Source: Aquanectria penicillioides
Taxonomy: Eukaryota > Ascomycota > Sordariomycetes > Hypocreales > Nectriaceae
Assembly (NCBI GenBank): GCA_003415625.1
Contig: PYIU01000008.1
Coordinates: 434,001-498,000, forward strand
DNA length: 64,000 bases
Reading direction: 5' to 3'
Part shown: positions 35,978 to 47,659 of the stretch, one piece after another
Position numbering within the stretch: the first letter of the stretch is position 1
How the letters are laid out: each line of letters starts with the position of its first letter
Notes under the pieces: model-generated
What the model was told of the DNA's origin: nothing
Database searches by the model: none
The model's input: the letters and a program-made list of their open reading frames with translations, nothing else
Program-made: the position numbers and the translations under genes

Positions 35978-37524
35978 GCCTTACCAGCAGCGACTGACCG
36001 ACCGCCCAGGAAGCTCAAACTCCGACGGGATCGCGGACAACGGACGGTTTTCAATTCCGACGGTCTGGCGTCCGACGGGCATAAAGCTAAGCGCGAGACA
36101 CGCTCAAATTAAAAGCAAAAAAAACCGCACAGCAAATGGTAAAAGAGGCTTTCGCGTTTTAAATGCGCCCCCCAGGGTGACCGATAACCAAACGGCCTGT
36201 TCCCCAAGTCCGCTCGCTGGGTCCGCCCAGGCGCGCGCGTGCATTTGGGTTCTTTGGTGGTGGACTTTGGTGGACTCTTTTTCTTTTTCTTTTTCCCTCT
36301 TCCGCCTTCGTTCGGGTCCGTGACAAATTGTCTCGGGGTTTTGTTCTTGTCCGATGGGATCGATGTAGAGCCGTCTCGGGATCCAGATCGTAGAAGAAAA
36401 AAAAAAGACAACCCAAATCCCGGACCCCGCGGAGGGTCACCAGAGCGGCATTTGAATGCTCGGGAACACTACACGTCCAAGTCGCCGAGCTGGGGGACTG
36501 TGAGGAGAGAGTGCGGACTCGATAGGTCCCCCCACGCTCTGCCAGGAGGTCGTTGGACGCACAAAGGCGACAGAGCTCATCTGTCATCTGACATCTCGCG
36601 TCTTCGAAACTTCCGCAACCAAACCCCGTCCGACGGTCCCGGGGACTTGTCAACTACCGTGCCCGCTCCGGCCTGGTCCTTGCTCATGCGTGCACGCGCG
36701 CTCGTGTGTGTGTCAAGTGTGGGTGGTGCGAGTGCGAGATGTGTGCGAGTGTGTGTGCCTGGCGTACAGTGCGCTGTGGGAACAGGCTCTAAGCTGGAAC
36801 CTTGTGCTCGCTGATTCCCGTTTCCCATCCCACCATCTCATCTCGCCCGGCATCTGGCGTGGTTCTGGGTTTTTTTCAATGCCCCATCCCATCTAGATGC
36901 TGCTAGAAGCTCATCCTGGGTCGTGGTGGCGGTGGTGTTGCTGGTGTGGAAGTGCCGGCAGTCAGCCCAGCTCTAGCTTGTGACTCTGGCATCCTACGGC
37001 CAATACCGTTGTCTGCCACTACTTGCTGCTCACTAATTACCTGCCGCTACCACTCACTACCGCTTACTACCGCCCACTACAACAGCCCAACTACGCTCCC
37101 TGCCGACATGTGGCAGCCTGCGTAGCCTTGCGTGAAGCCTTGTGTGACTGGCCTACAGGACGCCGGCTTTTACTCACCCAGACGCCTTCTCGTTGGCTCA
37201 ACCCGACAGAGAGGCTCCAGTCTGCCCAACGTCACTCACCACCATCACCACCCAGCAGCCCGGGTCTGTAAGATAGCGAGCCAAAGAAAAAAAAGTAAAG
37301 ATATTTTTTTTAACCTCCCGTCAGAACTCGGGGCTTGATCGTTATCTCGTTTTCCTTCATTTCACGCCTCAACCCACCCGCAGCCGAGGCTCAGGCTCAG
37401 GCTCGGCCAAGCCCCCCGTCCCTCCACGGTCCACCACCCCCAGACGCGGTGACAGGCGGGAACTCAAATTCCCAACTTCTTGGATAGCGGGAAACGAAGC
37501 AATCTCGCACCCCCCCCAGCAACG

Positions 37525-39043
37525 ATGAAGCTAGTTTCGCGCAAGGTCCCCAAGACGCTCGAGGAGGAGACTGTGTCTCTCCTCCCCGAGGATCCCGAAG
37601 ACATGGTTCGTTTTTCTGCGTCCCTCTGTTGTCTCTTTTTGTCTCTCTCCTCTCCAACCGCTACCCCTCCCCCTCCATGGCCTCACCCCTCATGTCACCT
37701 CATATGTCGCCTCGCCTCGTCTCACCCTCCACCTCAGCCTTGTCCGCGCCAGTGCGCCACACAAGCACATGTCTATCATCGCCAGCATGATCGTGATGCC
37801 CGTGGCGGCTGCCAACGACCCAATCTCGAGGTCGAGCCCGCCGCGGCATCGACACGCTGCTCACCTATCGTCCGCCTCGTTGGCCACGGCCACTGACATC
37901 TCCTCCCCTTAGTGGCATGCCTATAACCTGATCCTCCCCGGCGACATCATCCACGCCCACGCCATCCGCAAGGTCATCAGCACCACCAGTACCGGCAGCA
38001 CGGCGTCGGAGCGGGTCCATACTGAGCTGGCAATCAAAGTCAAGTCCACCTTCTTCGACCCCGTCGTCTCGTCCCTCCGCGTCTCCGGCACTGTCACGGC
38101 CGAGAACCCCCACGTCACCCTCGGCTCCCACCACACCCTGGATCTCGACGTCAACCGTGCCTTCACTCTCATCAAGCCCGATGGCTGGGACTCCATCGCC
38201 AAGGCCGCGCTTCAGGAGGCCCTGTCGGACGACAGGGACGGCGCCCTGGCCGCCGTCGTCATGCAAGAGGGCCTCGCCAACATCTGCCTCATCACCCAGT
38301 TCCGGACCGTCCTGAAAGTCCGTGTCGAGAGCGTCATCCCCAAGAAGCGTGACCTGGCCTCGGACCAGGACGCCGGCATGCGCCGCTTCTTCGAGAAGAC
38401 CCTGTCCACCATGCTGCGAACCATGGACTTTTCCGACTCCCGCCCGCTGCTGCTGGCAAGTCCGGGCTTTGTTGCAACGGACTTTAAGCAGTACATTGCC
38501 AACCAGGGGCGGGACAAGGCAGACAAGGTTCTCACTGCCGTGGCAAAGCAGGCCACTGTGGTGCACTCCAATTCAGGCCACGTTCACAGCCTCAACGAGG
38601 TGCTCAAGAGCCCGGAGGTGCTGACCAAGATGAAGGACATGAAGTTTGCTCGGGAGACCCAGTACGTCGACCAGTTTTTTGATATGCTCAAGCTCGATGA
38701 CGGCCGGGCGTGGTACGGCACGTCCGCCGTGGAAAAGGCCGTCAACGATGGTGCTGTCGGGCCTGGTGGCGGCGTCCTCTTGGTCAACAATTCGCTGTTC
38801 CGAAGTGAAGACCTGGCAACGCGGAAAAAGTACGTTGCCCTCGTCGAAATGGTCAGGGAAAACGGCGGCGAGGCAAGAGTACTCAGTAGTGATCATGAGA
38901 GCGGCCAACGCCTCAAGATGCTGGGTGATATCGCCGCCGTCCTCAACTATCCCATGTTGGATCTAGACGACGATGAGGAAGAAGAGGGGGATGAAAATGA
39001 CGGACCTAAAGAACACCCAGATACAATGGGCAGTGTCGTCTAG
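37525..39043 (+). CDS. dom34: Dom34/pelota mRNA surveillance and ribosome rescue factor
   Basis: Exons 37525-37605 and 37913-39043, 403 aa. The 307-nt intron (GTTCGT...CTTAG) splits the universal EDMWHAYN motif between M27 and W28. The eRF1-like N domain starts MKLVSRKVPK, as in pelota orthologues. The central domain (LASPGFVATDF) and the C-terminal domain (WYGTSAVEKAVNDGAV, VLLVNNSLF) follow in order. The eRF1 GGQ motif is absent, as expected. The C-terminal tail is acidic (DLDDDEEEEGDEND). With Hbs1 the protein splits stalled ribosomes in no-go and non-stop decay. Confidence 0.95.
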
Positions 39044-39629
39044 TCTAGTAGAAGTTGCAATGAAAATCGTAAAATGCTCACCTCTGTTGTATGCTTGAAA
39101 CTGCAGCTACCCTATAGCTGACGATTTACCCCACAATGCCAGCATCTCGCTTGAACTGCATCTCTTATCCGTCCTAGACATCGGGCCGGTCTGTTGATTA
39201 ACCACCGGTCATATTGCAGTTAATCCCTATCTCCGCTAATTCTCGTGTTAGACTTGTAATATTCGTTGTTGGTCCCGATCTCATCACTTCGCTAGTGCAC
39301 GAATATGCAGGCGATCAGGCAACAACTCCACGTCTAGAACGCCCAGCACGTCATCGCCATGATGTGAATTGATTAAACCAACAAGCTTTAGGGGTCAGGA
39401 GTCATAGGTCATCTCCGAGCCGAGTATAAAAGGAACTTGATTTGTCGGTCTTGGCAAATTATTGATGCACTCTGTGTGACTTCTCATCCAAAATAGTTCT
39501 CCATTGCATTGGCAAGAGAGGCGTGGAGTAAAGTATTTGATACCCCTCCAACTCGACCCCGCCTAAATTGCTTGCGATTGTTTCCATCACACACTTACCA
39601 ACCGCATTCTCATCGACAAACAAGCAACA
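39044..39629. other. Intergenic region, dom34 / aldo-keto reductase
   Basis: About 590 bp. Contains a TATA box (listed); nothing else seen. Confidence 0.5.
39424..39430 (+). promoter_or_regulatory. TATA box of the aldo-keto reductase gene
   Basis: GAGTATAAAAGG about 200 bp before the ATG, a good match to the core TATA consensus. Confidence 0.6.
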
Positions 39630-40713
39630 ATGGCCTCCAAACTCACTCCCCAGTCTACATTTAAGCTAAACTCTGGCTATTTGATGCCCCGGCTTGGATT
39701 CGGAGTACGTTTCTTCCCCACCTTCCGGTTTGCCTCTTTCGTCCTTATCCTTGCTAACAGATCCCAGGTCTATCAAACGTGAGCCGTCTCGAATTGAGCC
39801 TGAAATGGATAAGTCCTAACCGCAGAATTGCTTCGACAGGCCCGCCGAAAACGCCGCAGAAATCTGCAAGGGAGCCTTGGACGTTGGCTATCGTCATGTA
39901 TATGCAGCCTGCCCTTACACAACCCTCCCGCGTCCCCTAGTCCTTGTCTATATGCTGACGTTTGCGCGCACATAGATCGACTCCGCTTCTGCTTACCGCA
40001 ACCAAGGGCCCAGCGCGGCGGGTATTGCGGCTGCTGGCCTTGACAGGTCTGATGTCTTCTTTACAACAAAAGTCCCCAAGTCCAAGTTCCCTCTGAGCTA
40101 CGACAACACGTTGAAGCTCGTGGAGATTGCCTTGGAGGAGACTAAGCTGGGCTATCTCGATCTGGTGCTCATCCACGCTCCTTACGGCGGGCCGGAGAAC
40201 CGCAAAGGCGCATGGAGGGCCCTGGTAGAGTGCGTCGAAGCCGGCAAGGTGCGATCCATTGGCGTCTCCAACTACGGCGTGCACCACCTAGATGAGCTAG
40301 AGGAGTACATTAAGCAGTTGGAGAGCGAGCGGGGTCCCGGCAAGGGAGGCGTCATCTCGGTCGGACAGTGGGAGGTCCACCCGTGGCTGACGCGGCCAGA
40401 TATTGTAAAGTGGTGTAACGATCGCAACATCGCTGTCCAGGCCTACTGTCCCATTGTGCGCGGCCAACGCTTCGCCGAGCCCAAGGTCGCTGCCCTCGCC
40501 GAGAAGTACGGCAAGACGCCCGCGCAGATTCTCCTCCGCTGGAGCTTGCAGCGAGGTTACGTCCCTCTGGTCAAGAGTGTGACACCCTCGCGCATCCTGG
40601 AGAATATCCAGCTGTACGACTTTGAGTTGACAGACGAAGAGGTGGAGGATCTGGCAACTACGGATTACAGTCCTTGCGCCTGGAACCCGACGGTTGAGCC
40701 TCTGGAGAAGTAG
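39630..40713 (+). CDS. Aldo-keto reductase
   Basis: Exons 39630-39704, 39768-39778, 39840-39897 and 39976-40713, 293 aa. Exon 2 is only 11 nt and encodes VYQ plus part of T; with it the protein reads LGFG-VYQT-PAENAAEICKGALDVGYRH-IDSASAY. The catalytic tetrad is complete: D and Y in DSASAY, K in FTTKV, H in LIHAP. GVSNYGVHHL and KSVTPSRILEN (NADPH-binding loop) are in the usual places. It is an NADPH-dependent carbonyl reductase of AKR3/AKR5 type; the substrate is unknown. Several nearby alternative AGs were rejected because they break the frame. Confidence 0.92.
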
Positions 40714-41015
40714 GATCCGAATAATAAAAACAAGCTGATCAATTAGCTTCAACTATGCTCTCAACTTTAAAATAATCATGAGTGTTGCACTTTGATGTTC
40801 CACAGACTCGTGTAGTATGCCCCAGTGCCAAGCGTCATGTTGATGGGGGTCATGTGATCTCGTTTCCACTTCGCGTCGATGCACTTTAGCCAAACACCCA
40901 CCCCACTAACACGACACGTCTCGTCTCACGCACGCTGCGCAAACCACCGATACACGAAAACGCTCCTTTCCTTTGGCCGACGTCCCACCCCAACCGATCA
41001 AATGACGTCGCTACA
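40714..41015. other. Intergenic spacer
   Basis: About 300 bp between two plus-strand genes, nothing recognised. Confidence 0.4.
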
Positions 41016-42804
41016 ATGGCCGGTCAGAGAACATTCACGCTCATCCCCAGCACCCGGGACGTCATGACTCGCCCGACGGCCAGCAGCCGCTGCGGCCCAT
41101 GACGTCCAAGCAGGTGCAGAAAGCCTACAAGGCGGCCAACCGGGCTCCGCGCATGTCCCGCGCCGAGCGCATAAAGGAGGAGAAGGCCGAACAGGAGCGC
41201 ATCCGCAAGGAGTTTGAGAAGGAAAAAGCGGCTGCCAAGGCCAAGGCAGCGAGGGAGAAGAAGAAGGGCAAGGAGCTGGCGGAGCGTGAAGAGAAGCGTA
41301 AGAAGGGATTGCCCCTCGTGAACGTGCGGCCGAGCCAAGACACCATTTCCAGATTCGTGCGTGGGAATGGAACATCGAAGAAGAGAGACTCGGAAGGGAA
41401 GGAGGTTGAAAAGGCGACGGAGACGCCTGAGCCAGAGACCCCGCGCTCCCCCGCACCGGCGAAATTAGACGACATTGTGGAAGAGAGAGAGGAGGAAGAG
41501 ACAGAGACTGTGGACGAGGGGGTGGACGAAAAGGTGGAGGAGGAGGTGGAAGAAGAGAAGGCAGAGGAGAAGGCGGAGTTGAAGATGGAGAAGGTGGAGG
41601 AGATGAAAACGACAGAGAAGTTAGAGACGATGGACTACTGGGACGACCTGGACGACCTAGATGACCTGGATGACCTGGATGACGACTTTGAAGAGGAATC
41701 GGCACTGGAAATGCTTGAAAACATCGAGGCAAACGTCAAGGCATCGACCAAGAGAATCGGCCATGGCCAACAACCAACTTCAGACTCCCCGACCGTGCCG
41801 TTGAAGCCAAAACGCACCCTCCGATTTGAAGAAGATCTTGGGCTTCAGAAACAGCCAAGAAGAGAGCCTACGCCACCGAGACCATCACCAATAAAAGCCG
41901 TACCCGATAGTCCAACACCTTCGCCCTCACCTCCCCGCCAAGCTCCCCCTCTCAGCACACAGGCGATTCTCTTCAACTTTGATGACTTCTTCCCCTCGCC
42001 GTCCCAGCAGGCACGCGAGCTCGAAGAGGAAATCGATGAAGATTTCACACAGGATGACATCGCTACCGCTCTTGAACCCATTTGCGAGGTCTGGAAAGTG
42101 CCCGAAGAACAACCACAACCCCTTGAACCGGCTTCTCCAGAACCATCACTTCCGGAACCAATGATGGATTCACCCTCGCCACCGCCAAGACGCTTCTTTA
42201 CATCCTCGGGATCCCACGAGCTCATGTCCCTGGCCCTGCACCGCAGTCGTCGCACTGCAGCCCTAGAGCAGATCCAACAACGCGAGCGGTCACGCATCCA
42301 AGCTGGCATGGTAGTCCGTGCCGAAGCAGAATCAGAGGCAGAAGCCCGCATGAGGCGAAACAAGCCCACCCCACGAATATAACGAGTGCGCTTAAAAAGC
42401 CCATGGCTGAATTGAAAAGCGGCACAGGGCGCAACTCACCGCCGAAGAATCCCATGATGGGAGGGAATAAGGCGGCTGGGACGCCTCAAACACATCCCAG
42501 GGCTGTGCCACAACCGCCAAAGACTGCAGGCTGCTTGCCTCCGCCGAAGGCGCCGATGGTCAGAAGTGACAAGGAGCACGTAACGCCACAGATACACAAC
42601 AAGACCACCCCTGGGCTGCACAATGTGATAGAGCACCGCCCTCAACAGAAGAAGCCTGTGGCGCAGGACAATAAAGAAAACACGACACCACAAAACAATA
42701 ATGCAACGCCTCCTGCGTTGGAGGCGCAAGCCCCAAGCGCCTCTCAGGAGACGGAATACGGTGGAGACTGGGTCGATGAGATAGCTCTGGAGCTGATGAT
42801 TTGA
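41016..42804 (+). CDS. Charged conserved fungal protein, unknown function, two likely frameshifts
   Basis: Three frames that look like one gene. 41016 onward reads MAGQRTFTLIPSTR; 41099-42382 reads MTSKQVQKAYKAAN...; 42403-42804 ends GGDWVDEIALELMI. One extra base in the CCCGGG run near 41056-41061 joins the first two as STRGRHDSPDGQQPLRPMTSKQ, and one in CCCC near 42370-42373 joins the last two as KPTPTNITSALKKPMAEL. That gives 596 aa with the triplet count exact. The middle holds a Lys/Glu coiled coil, an Asp-Asp-Leu repeat (9-nt units near 41645), and FFTSSGSHELMSLALHRSRRTAALEQIQ, which looks conserved. A weak GTAGTC intron could replace the second shift. Function unknown. Confidence 0.6.
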
Positions 42805-43577
42805 TACGACCACGACGACGACACGCGGGTAAGGGCGCGTGATGATGAATTCTTCTTTTATTTGCATGGGAGAGAGGGCTTCTCGAGACATGGAATTTCG
42901 GCATCGCATAGCACACAGCGTCACGGCATGGGAGGATTGGGTTTCCATCTTTTGGGAGTTTATATACACGGCATGGGAGAATTACCTGACGCCTCACAGC
43001 GCTTTTCCTTGGGTGGGCTCTTTGATTTTTTACGTTTGTTCCCACTATCACGTTTAAGACAAGAATACAGTACTGCAGAGAGGAAGAGAAGCCGTATTAT
43101 GGATACACTGCATTGGCAATGATCTCGTTCAATTACATTACCCACACCGCCCTTTCGTGAACATGGCCCTCCTCATCGCTCAAACGACACACCCAAGACG
43201 TTTAGCTCAGGGACTGGTACCCGGGGGAGCGTGTATAGACAAAGCCTCCAACATGTATGTGGTAGAGTGTTGCCTTTCATCATCTTCATCATCATCATCT
43301 TCATCAAACGAGTGTCCAGCATCTCTGAGAATTTTGCCCACGTCTCGAAGCAAGCGACGGGAAAAAGAAGATGAGCGAGAAGAAACCAGGATGAGAGAAA
43401 TCATCTATTCGTACAACAAGAAAAGAAAGAGAAAAAGAAAAAGAAAAAAAAAACTCCCCAAACTCCAGTGTATGCCCGTAGTGTTCCCTTCGTGCAGTCA
43501 TTCATTTCGTCACGGAATCTTCCTCTCTTCAACAATGAAGAAAAAGGAGAAAAAAACACGCCCTTCCAAACAAGACG
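42805..43577. other. Convergent 3' region
   Basis: 770 bp between gene ends; simple CATCAT and AAAAAG stretches, no gene. Confidence 0.5.
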
Positions 43578-44736
43578 TCACAGGAAAATCCCCACCCACT
43601 CGCCCTTGGCAGAAACTTTGGTCTCGCAGTCGTCCACGGCACACCTGAGTTCGTTGGGAGAATATGCCTGCTTCCCGTCGGGAATGCGGAAACCCACGCC
43701 TTCGGGATTCGCCTTTGTGGGCTTGCGGTTTTCGAAACAATCTGCACAGTAGACCTAAGGAGTTTTTTTTTTTTTTAGTTGAGAGGGACCCAAGAAAACG
43801 AGGTTCTTCACGTACATGGCCGCACTTCTTTAGAGCCCAGAAGTGATGCTCTCCTGGTGCCCTCTTTCGCTTTTTCCCCCCGGTAGGTGAGGTCTGTGGT
43901 GCAGGTCCCGTAGGGTCGTATGCCAACTCTTCATCGCACGCAGGGCAGATAACAATCGTCTCTGATGCCTTCTCTGGATCGGTGCAGGTTTCTCGCGTGT
44001 AACCCTGTCGGGTGGGTGGAATCGGCTCCATGGGAGGCTTGGGACTTGGTTCTCTGGGAGCAAAGGCAGGTCTTGTAATATCCAGTTGCGGTTGGTTGAA
44101 ACCAATGATTCTTGCACCCAAAAGCCCGGCAAGCCTGCTCAGACCAATGATGTTAGCGGTTGGTGGACGAGGTGCTGAGCTGATGAACTGCAGCTCAATC
44201 AGCTCGTCAGGCGGCGGGCGCATGTGAGCAGTTCGGCTGCGTGTCGAGTCGGACGGTCGCGATTCCTCAGGCGAGTCGGCAGTGAGGTCGATGATGTTTG
44301 GCGAGGCTGCAAAGAAGGTGCTGTCGCTCCGGGCTAAACGGGGTGGCGATATGCGCTGTGAATTGGTCCTGCGAGGATTCCTCCCGGGTTGCCTCTGTGC
44401 TGCCGTGCGGCGTGCCTGAACTGGAGAATCTGGTTCTTCGGTGAGGTCGATGACAGCTGCAGGCGGCTGCTGCTGGGGCTGCTGCTGCTGCTGGGGCTGG
44501 GGCTGGAGCTGCGTGCGTTCGGATCGGCGAGAACTTCGTGAGGATTGCTGAACGGGCGGCGTTGCTGGGTTCGAGCCGGGCGGCCATCGCGGCTCAGGGA
44601 ACATCAACTGGCTCGCGGCACTTCGATTCCTGCGGTTGTTGGAGGTGATCTCGACAATGTCGAGGTCCTCCTCGATGTAGTCATCGTCGATGTAATCATC
44701 GTCGACAAAGAGAGAGTCCTCGCTGTGAAAGTCCAT
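43578..44736 (-). CDS. RING finger protein with SUMO-interaction-like motifs (STUbL-like)
   Basis: Exons 44736-43816 and 43754-43578, 365 aa; a 61-nt intron (GTACGT...CTTAG) splits the RING between CGH and VYCADCF. Putative zinc ligands: CPAC at 264-267, CGH, CADC, and a final C-AVDD-C. The long first loop and four-residue last spacing make it a divergent RING. Upstream lie four hydrophobic-acidic motifs resembling SIMs: DIVEIT (26-31), VIDLTEE (95-101), IIDLTADSPEES (148-159) and LIEL (179-182), plus a Gln-rich stretch at 77-90. SIMs followed by a C-terminal RING is the layout of SUMO-targeted ubiquitin ligases (Slx8/Rfp/RNF4). Ligase function is inferred. Confidence 0.82.
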
Positions 44737-45797
44737 GTTGGACGGACGTGTGGTTTGTTTAGCGGGCGGAGATTGGAATGATGAAGAGTGGCAAAGGCAA
44801 GAGAGAGCCGAAGCGAATGGGCCGATGGGGGACGTCTTTTCAGCTGCGCGCCGGCTGTATGGAGGCAGCCAGGCGGCGTCGAGGGATCACGATGGCGTGC
44901 AGCTCCGTGGATCCCGCCAAAGGCAGCGTTCAGGTGCAGGAGTGAAGCCTCTTGGCTCGTGAAAAAGAAAGGTGCCTGTACCTTGTGCTCGGTGCTCGAT
45001 CGGGGAGATGGACAGAAAGAAGTCTTGGCTGAGAGAGGGTGGCGATGCCGTCGAGGCGTCGGATCGGGCGTCGTCGGGATGCAAGAAGAAGAGGAACCAA
45101 GGGACACAGCAACGACGACGGCGCTGGGTTTGACGAGGGAGAAAAGAGAGAGGATGATGAGCGAGGAGAAGCAAGTTGAGGCGGGCGAGGGCGAGGACGG
45201 AAGAGACGCAGCTGGGCGTCGAACGGACCCCGGCTCTGGTTGTGTTTGTCACTGCAAGTTTGCCCGCCGCAAGGCTGCCGCGCCAGGGTCCTGCCCGGGC
45301 ATTACCCCGCTAAGCGTGGAGCCTGGAGCCGCTACAGCACAGCGCCTTTAGGAGGCGAGGCTGCCGGAGTTACAGCGGACTTAACCATGCGTTGGTCGCT
45401 GGGAGGTGGCGAGTTTCGTCCCCACCCGAACCGACCGCTTGGTGCTTCCTTGCTGGCTTCCGCCGTTTGTCATTGGGCGCCGTGTACTTGGTTTGCTTGT
45501 CATCATCATGCTAATACGGATAACTAGTGAGGCGATGGTGATGAGGGTCCGTTTGTGCACAACGCGATGCATGTTTTCTTCTCATCGTGAGTCACCAAAT
45601 GACATCGCAAGCTCAAGAAACCGACAAGTCCAGATGACAGAAACCATAAAAAAATCTTTCATTTTGTGTAAAAGCCGTCCATCCTCGCTGCCCAGCCCAT
45701 CGACCAGTCTCCTCGGCGTTAATTGTACAGCTATTAAATTTCACACTTTGCTCTCTCACTCCAGGTCCCAAATCTCCAAATCAGATGGCGTCAAAAT
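44737..45797. other. Intergenic region, 1 kb
   Basis: Upstream of the RING gene, downstream of prp19. Open frames here are low complexity; no gene recognised. Confidence 0.5.
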
Positions 45798-47490
45798 CTA
45801 TTCCTTAGCGCCGAGTATGCTAACAACGCCCTCTCCGTTAACCGTTACCAGCTTCTTTCCTGACTCGCCCCACTGGACCGCAGCTGCGGGCGTGGCGTTG
45901 CTCAAGAGCTCACTCCACTTCTTGCTCGACTTGGTGTACTGTTGCACCGTTACGCCAGAAGGACCACCGGTGGCGAGGAACTGGCTGGTGTAGTCCCAGG
46001 ACAGGGACTGGACGGGGCCGCCAGTCTCGAGCACCTTGGCCACGGCGGCATCTCCCTCCTTTCGCAGGTCGAAGATGGTCACCATGGTCTGGCCCTTGGC
46101 CGTGGCTGCGAACCAGTAGCCGTTCTCGGAGAAGGAGAGAGCCTGCACGGGGGCGCCCAGCTTGAAGACAGCGGCCTGCTCGAGCGTCTTGGTCATGAAG
46201 AGCTTGATGTCGCCAGAGACGGTGCCGGCGGCAAATAGGTGGCCGTCCGGGTGGAATGCGCATGAGGTCAGAGCTAAGAATAATGTTAGAATAAAAAGAC
46301 CTGGCCAACCGCTCTGTGTCGCAAAAAGTACTTACCAGCATCGGTGTATGCCCGACTGACACGCTTCAAAGAGGCAAGGTCGTAGAAGACGATGCTCTTG
46401 TCGCTGCCGACCGAAGCCACGAGCGCACCACCGGGGTGCGCGCTCACGGCGGTGACGGCGCCAGAGTGTTCGCTCAGGGACGCCACCTCGCTACCGTTCT
46501 CAAAGATCTTGACGGAGCCTTGGCCAGTAGCGAAGACGAGCTTGGATTCGGTCCATAGAGTGTCTGTCACGGGCTCGTTGACGGAAACCTGTCGCTCCAC
46601 CTTGTCTGCGCTCACAGAGTAGATGGCGGCCTCGCCGCTCAAACCGCCAACAGCGGCGTAGTCGCCCTCGACGGCCACGGATGTCGCCTGGGGAACGGGA
46701 AGAGCGTTGGTGGCCTCGACGGCAAATGATGAGACCTCCTCTGAGCTGACCCAGCCCTCGGGGACGGGTCGCTTCTTGCGGCCCTTGGACAAACTAGAAC
46801 CCATGTTAGCCTCCTATACGTCAACAGATCCGGCGCAACCACATACGTCTGGTGAGTCTCGTCCACGCCAGCAGCCAACCCCTCGGGGAGTTGCTCCACG
46901 CTGTCCACAACCATCTGGTCTCCGCCAGCAGAGCCTCCCGACACAGTCACCTTGCTCAGGGCATCTCTAGCCTCGTCCCGCTCCCTAGTGAGACGGGCAA
47001 TCACTCGGACGGCGGCATCGTGCTGGTAAAGGGCGGTCGCAAGCTCCTCTCGGGCGCGCGCGAGCTGCTCCTTCAGGTTGTAAGTCTCTAGCGCAAGCGC
47101 GTCCCATTCATTCTGGAAGGTGGCGAGCAGGGCGGGGATGGAGGTGAGGGTGGGAGGACGCGGTCGGACAATACGCGACGAGTTGATGGGGAGGAGGTCT
47201 TCGGTGGTGAGCGTTTCGCCGGAGCTGGGCTCGGTGCCGTGCTCGGTGATGTACTGTTCGATAAGTCGCTTCTCGTAGATAACGCCTGGCGAGAGAGTCA
47301 GCAAGGCCTGCTTGGCCCTGGTGGAAGACGCCGAGATGCGGATGCAGATGACGATAGGCAGCAGATGCACATACCGGACTTCTTAGACACGACGGGCTCT
47401 TGGGGAGCCTCTCCAGAAACTGCGGCACGTGTTAGCTCGGGGGGAGGACTTCACAGAGGGATACTGGCGTTACGAACTTCCACAAAGCAT
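45798..47490 (-). CDS. prp19: Pre-mRNA-processing factor 19 (U-box E3 ligase of the NineTeen complex)
   Basis: Exons: a tiny first exon at 47490, then 47419-47375, 47285-46847, 46793-46336 and 46273-45798, about 475 aa. The U-box runs through [27 protein letters not shown], followed by the Prp19 tetramerisation coiled coil (ALLATFQNEWDALALETYNL, LYQHDAAVRVIARL). C-terminal WD40 repeats follow (HSGAVTAVSAHPGGALVASVGSDKSIVFYD, AFHPDGHLFAAGTVSGDIKLF). The protein is a nuclear ubiquitin ligase of the spliceosome-activating complex. The end of exon 1 is uncertain: ATGCTTT|GTGGAA is a poor donor, while one extra T would create G|GTAAGT as in relatives. It is divergent from the OHCU decarboxylase gene. 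Confidence 0.93.
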
Positions 47491-47647
47491 GGCGACTGCA
47501 ACTCAAAGCTCGGCGAACCCTCAATTCCTCTTGGTCGCGACAGATGGCGGCTCTGTCGTCCAGAGGCTCCGTTGCGACGACGATCTCGCAGTCGAGATTT
47601 TGCCCGTGCACTGACCACCCAAACAACGGCAGCTCCAGGTCACGGGG

Positions 47648-47659
47648 AGATAAGATAAG
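47648..47659 (+). promoter_or_regulatory. Tandem GATA-factor sites in the prp19 / OHCU decarboxylase promoter
   Basis: AGATAAGATAAG contains two overlapping HGATAR motifs about 645 bp upstream of the OHCU decarboxylase start. AreA-type control is inferred. Confidence 0.45.

Larger units (their letters stand above)
30873..37524. other. 6.65-kb gene-free region between two divergent genes
   Basis: No coding sequence recognised. It separates the WDR44-like start from the DOM34 start. It contains two long poly-G tracts, GT/CA repeats (about 31920-31940), poly-T at 35961-35977 and many CT-rich stretches. A pyrimidine-rich segment at about 34960-35200 that ends in GTAAGC could be a non-coding first exon, but nothing confirms it. 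Confidence 0.6.

Noticed and set aside
37865..38566. 233-codon minus-strand open frame
   Set aside because: Antisense to dom34 exon 2, which is firmly identified.
40998..41732. 244-codon minus-strand open frame rich in Pro/Ser
   Set aside because: Antisense shadow of the Lys/Glu-rich gene on the plus strand; low-complexity composition.
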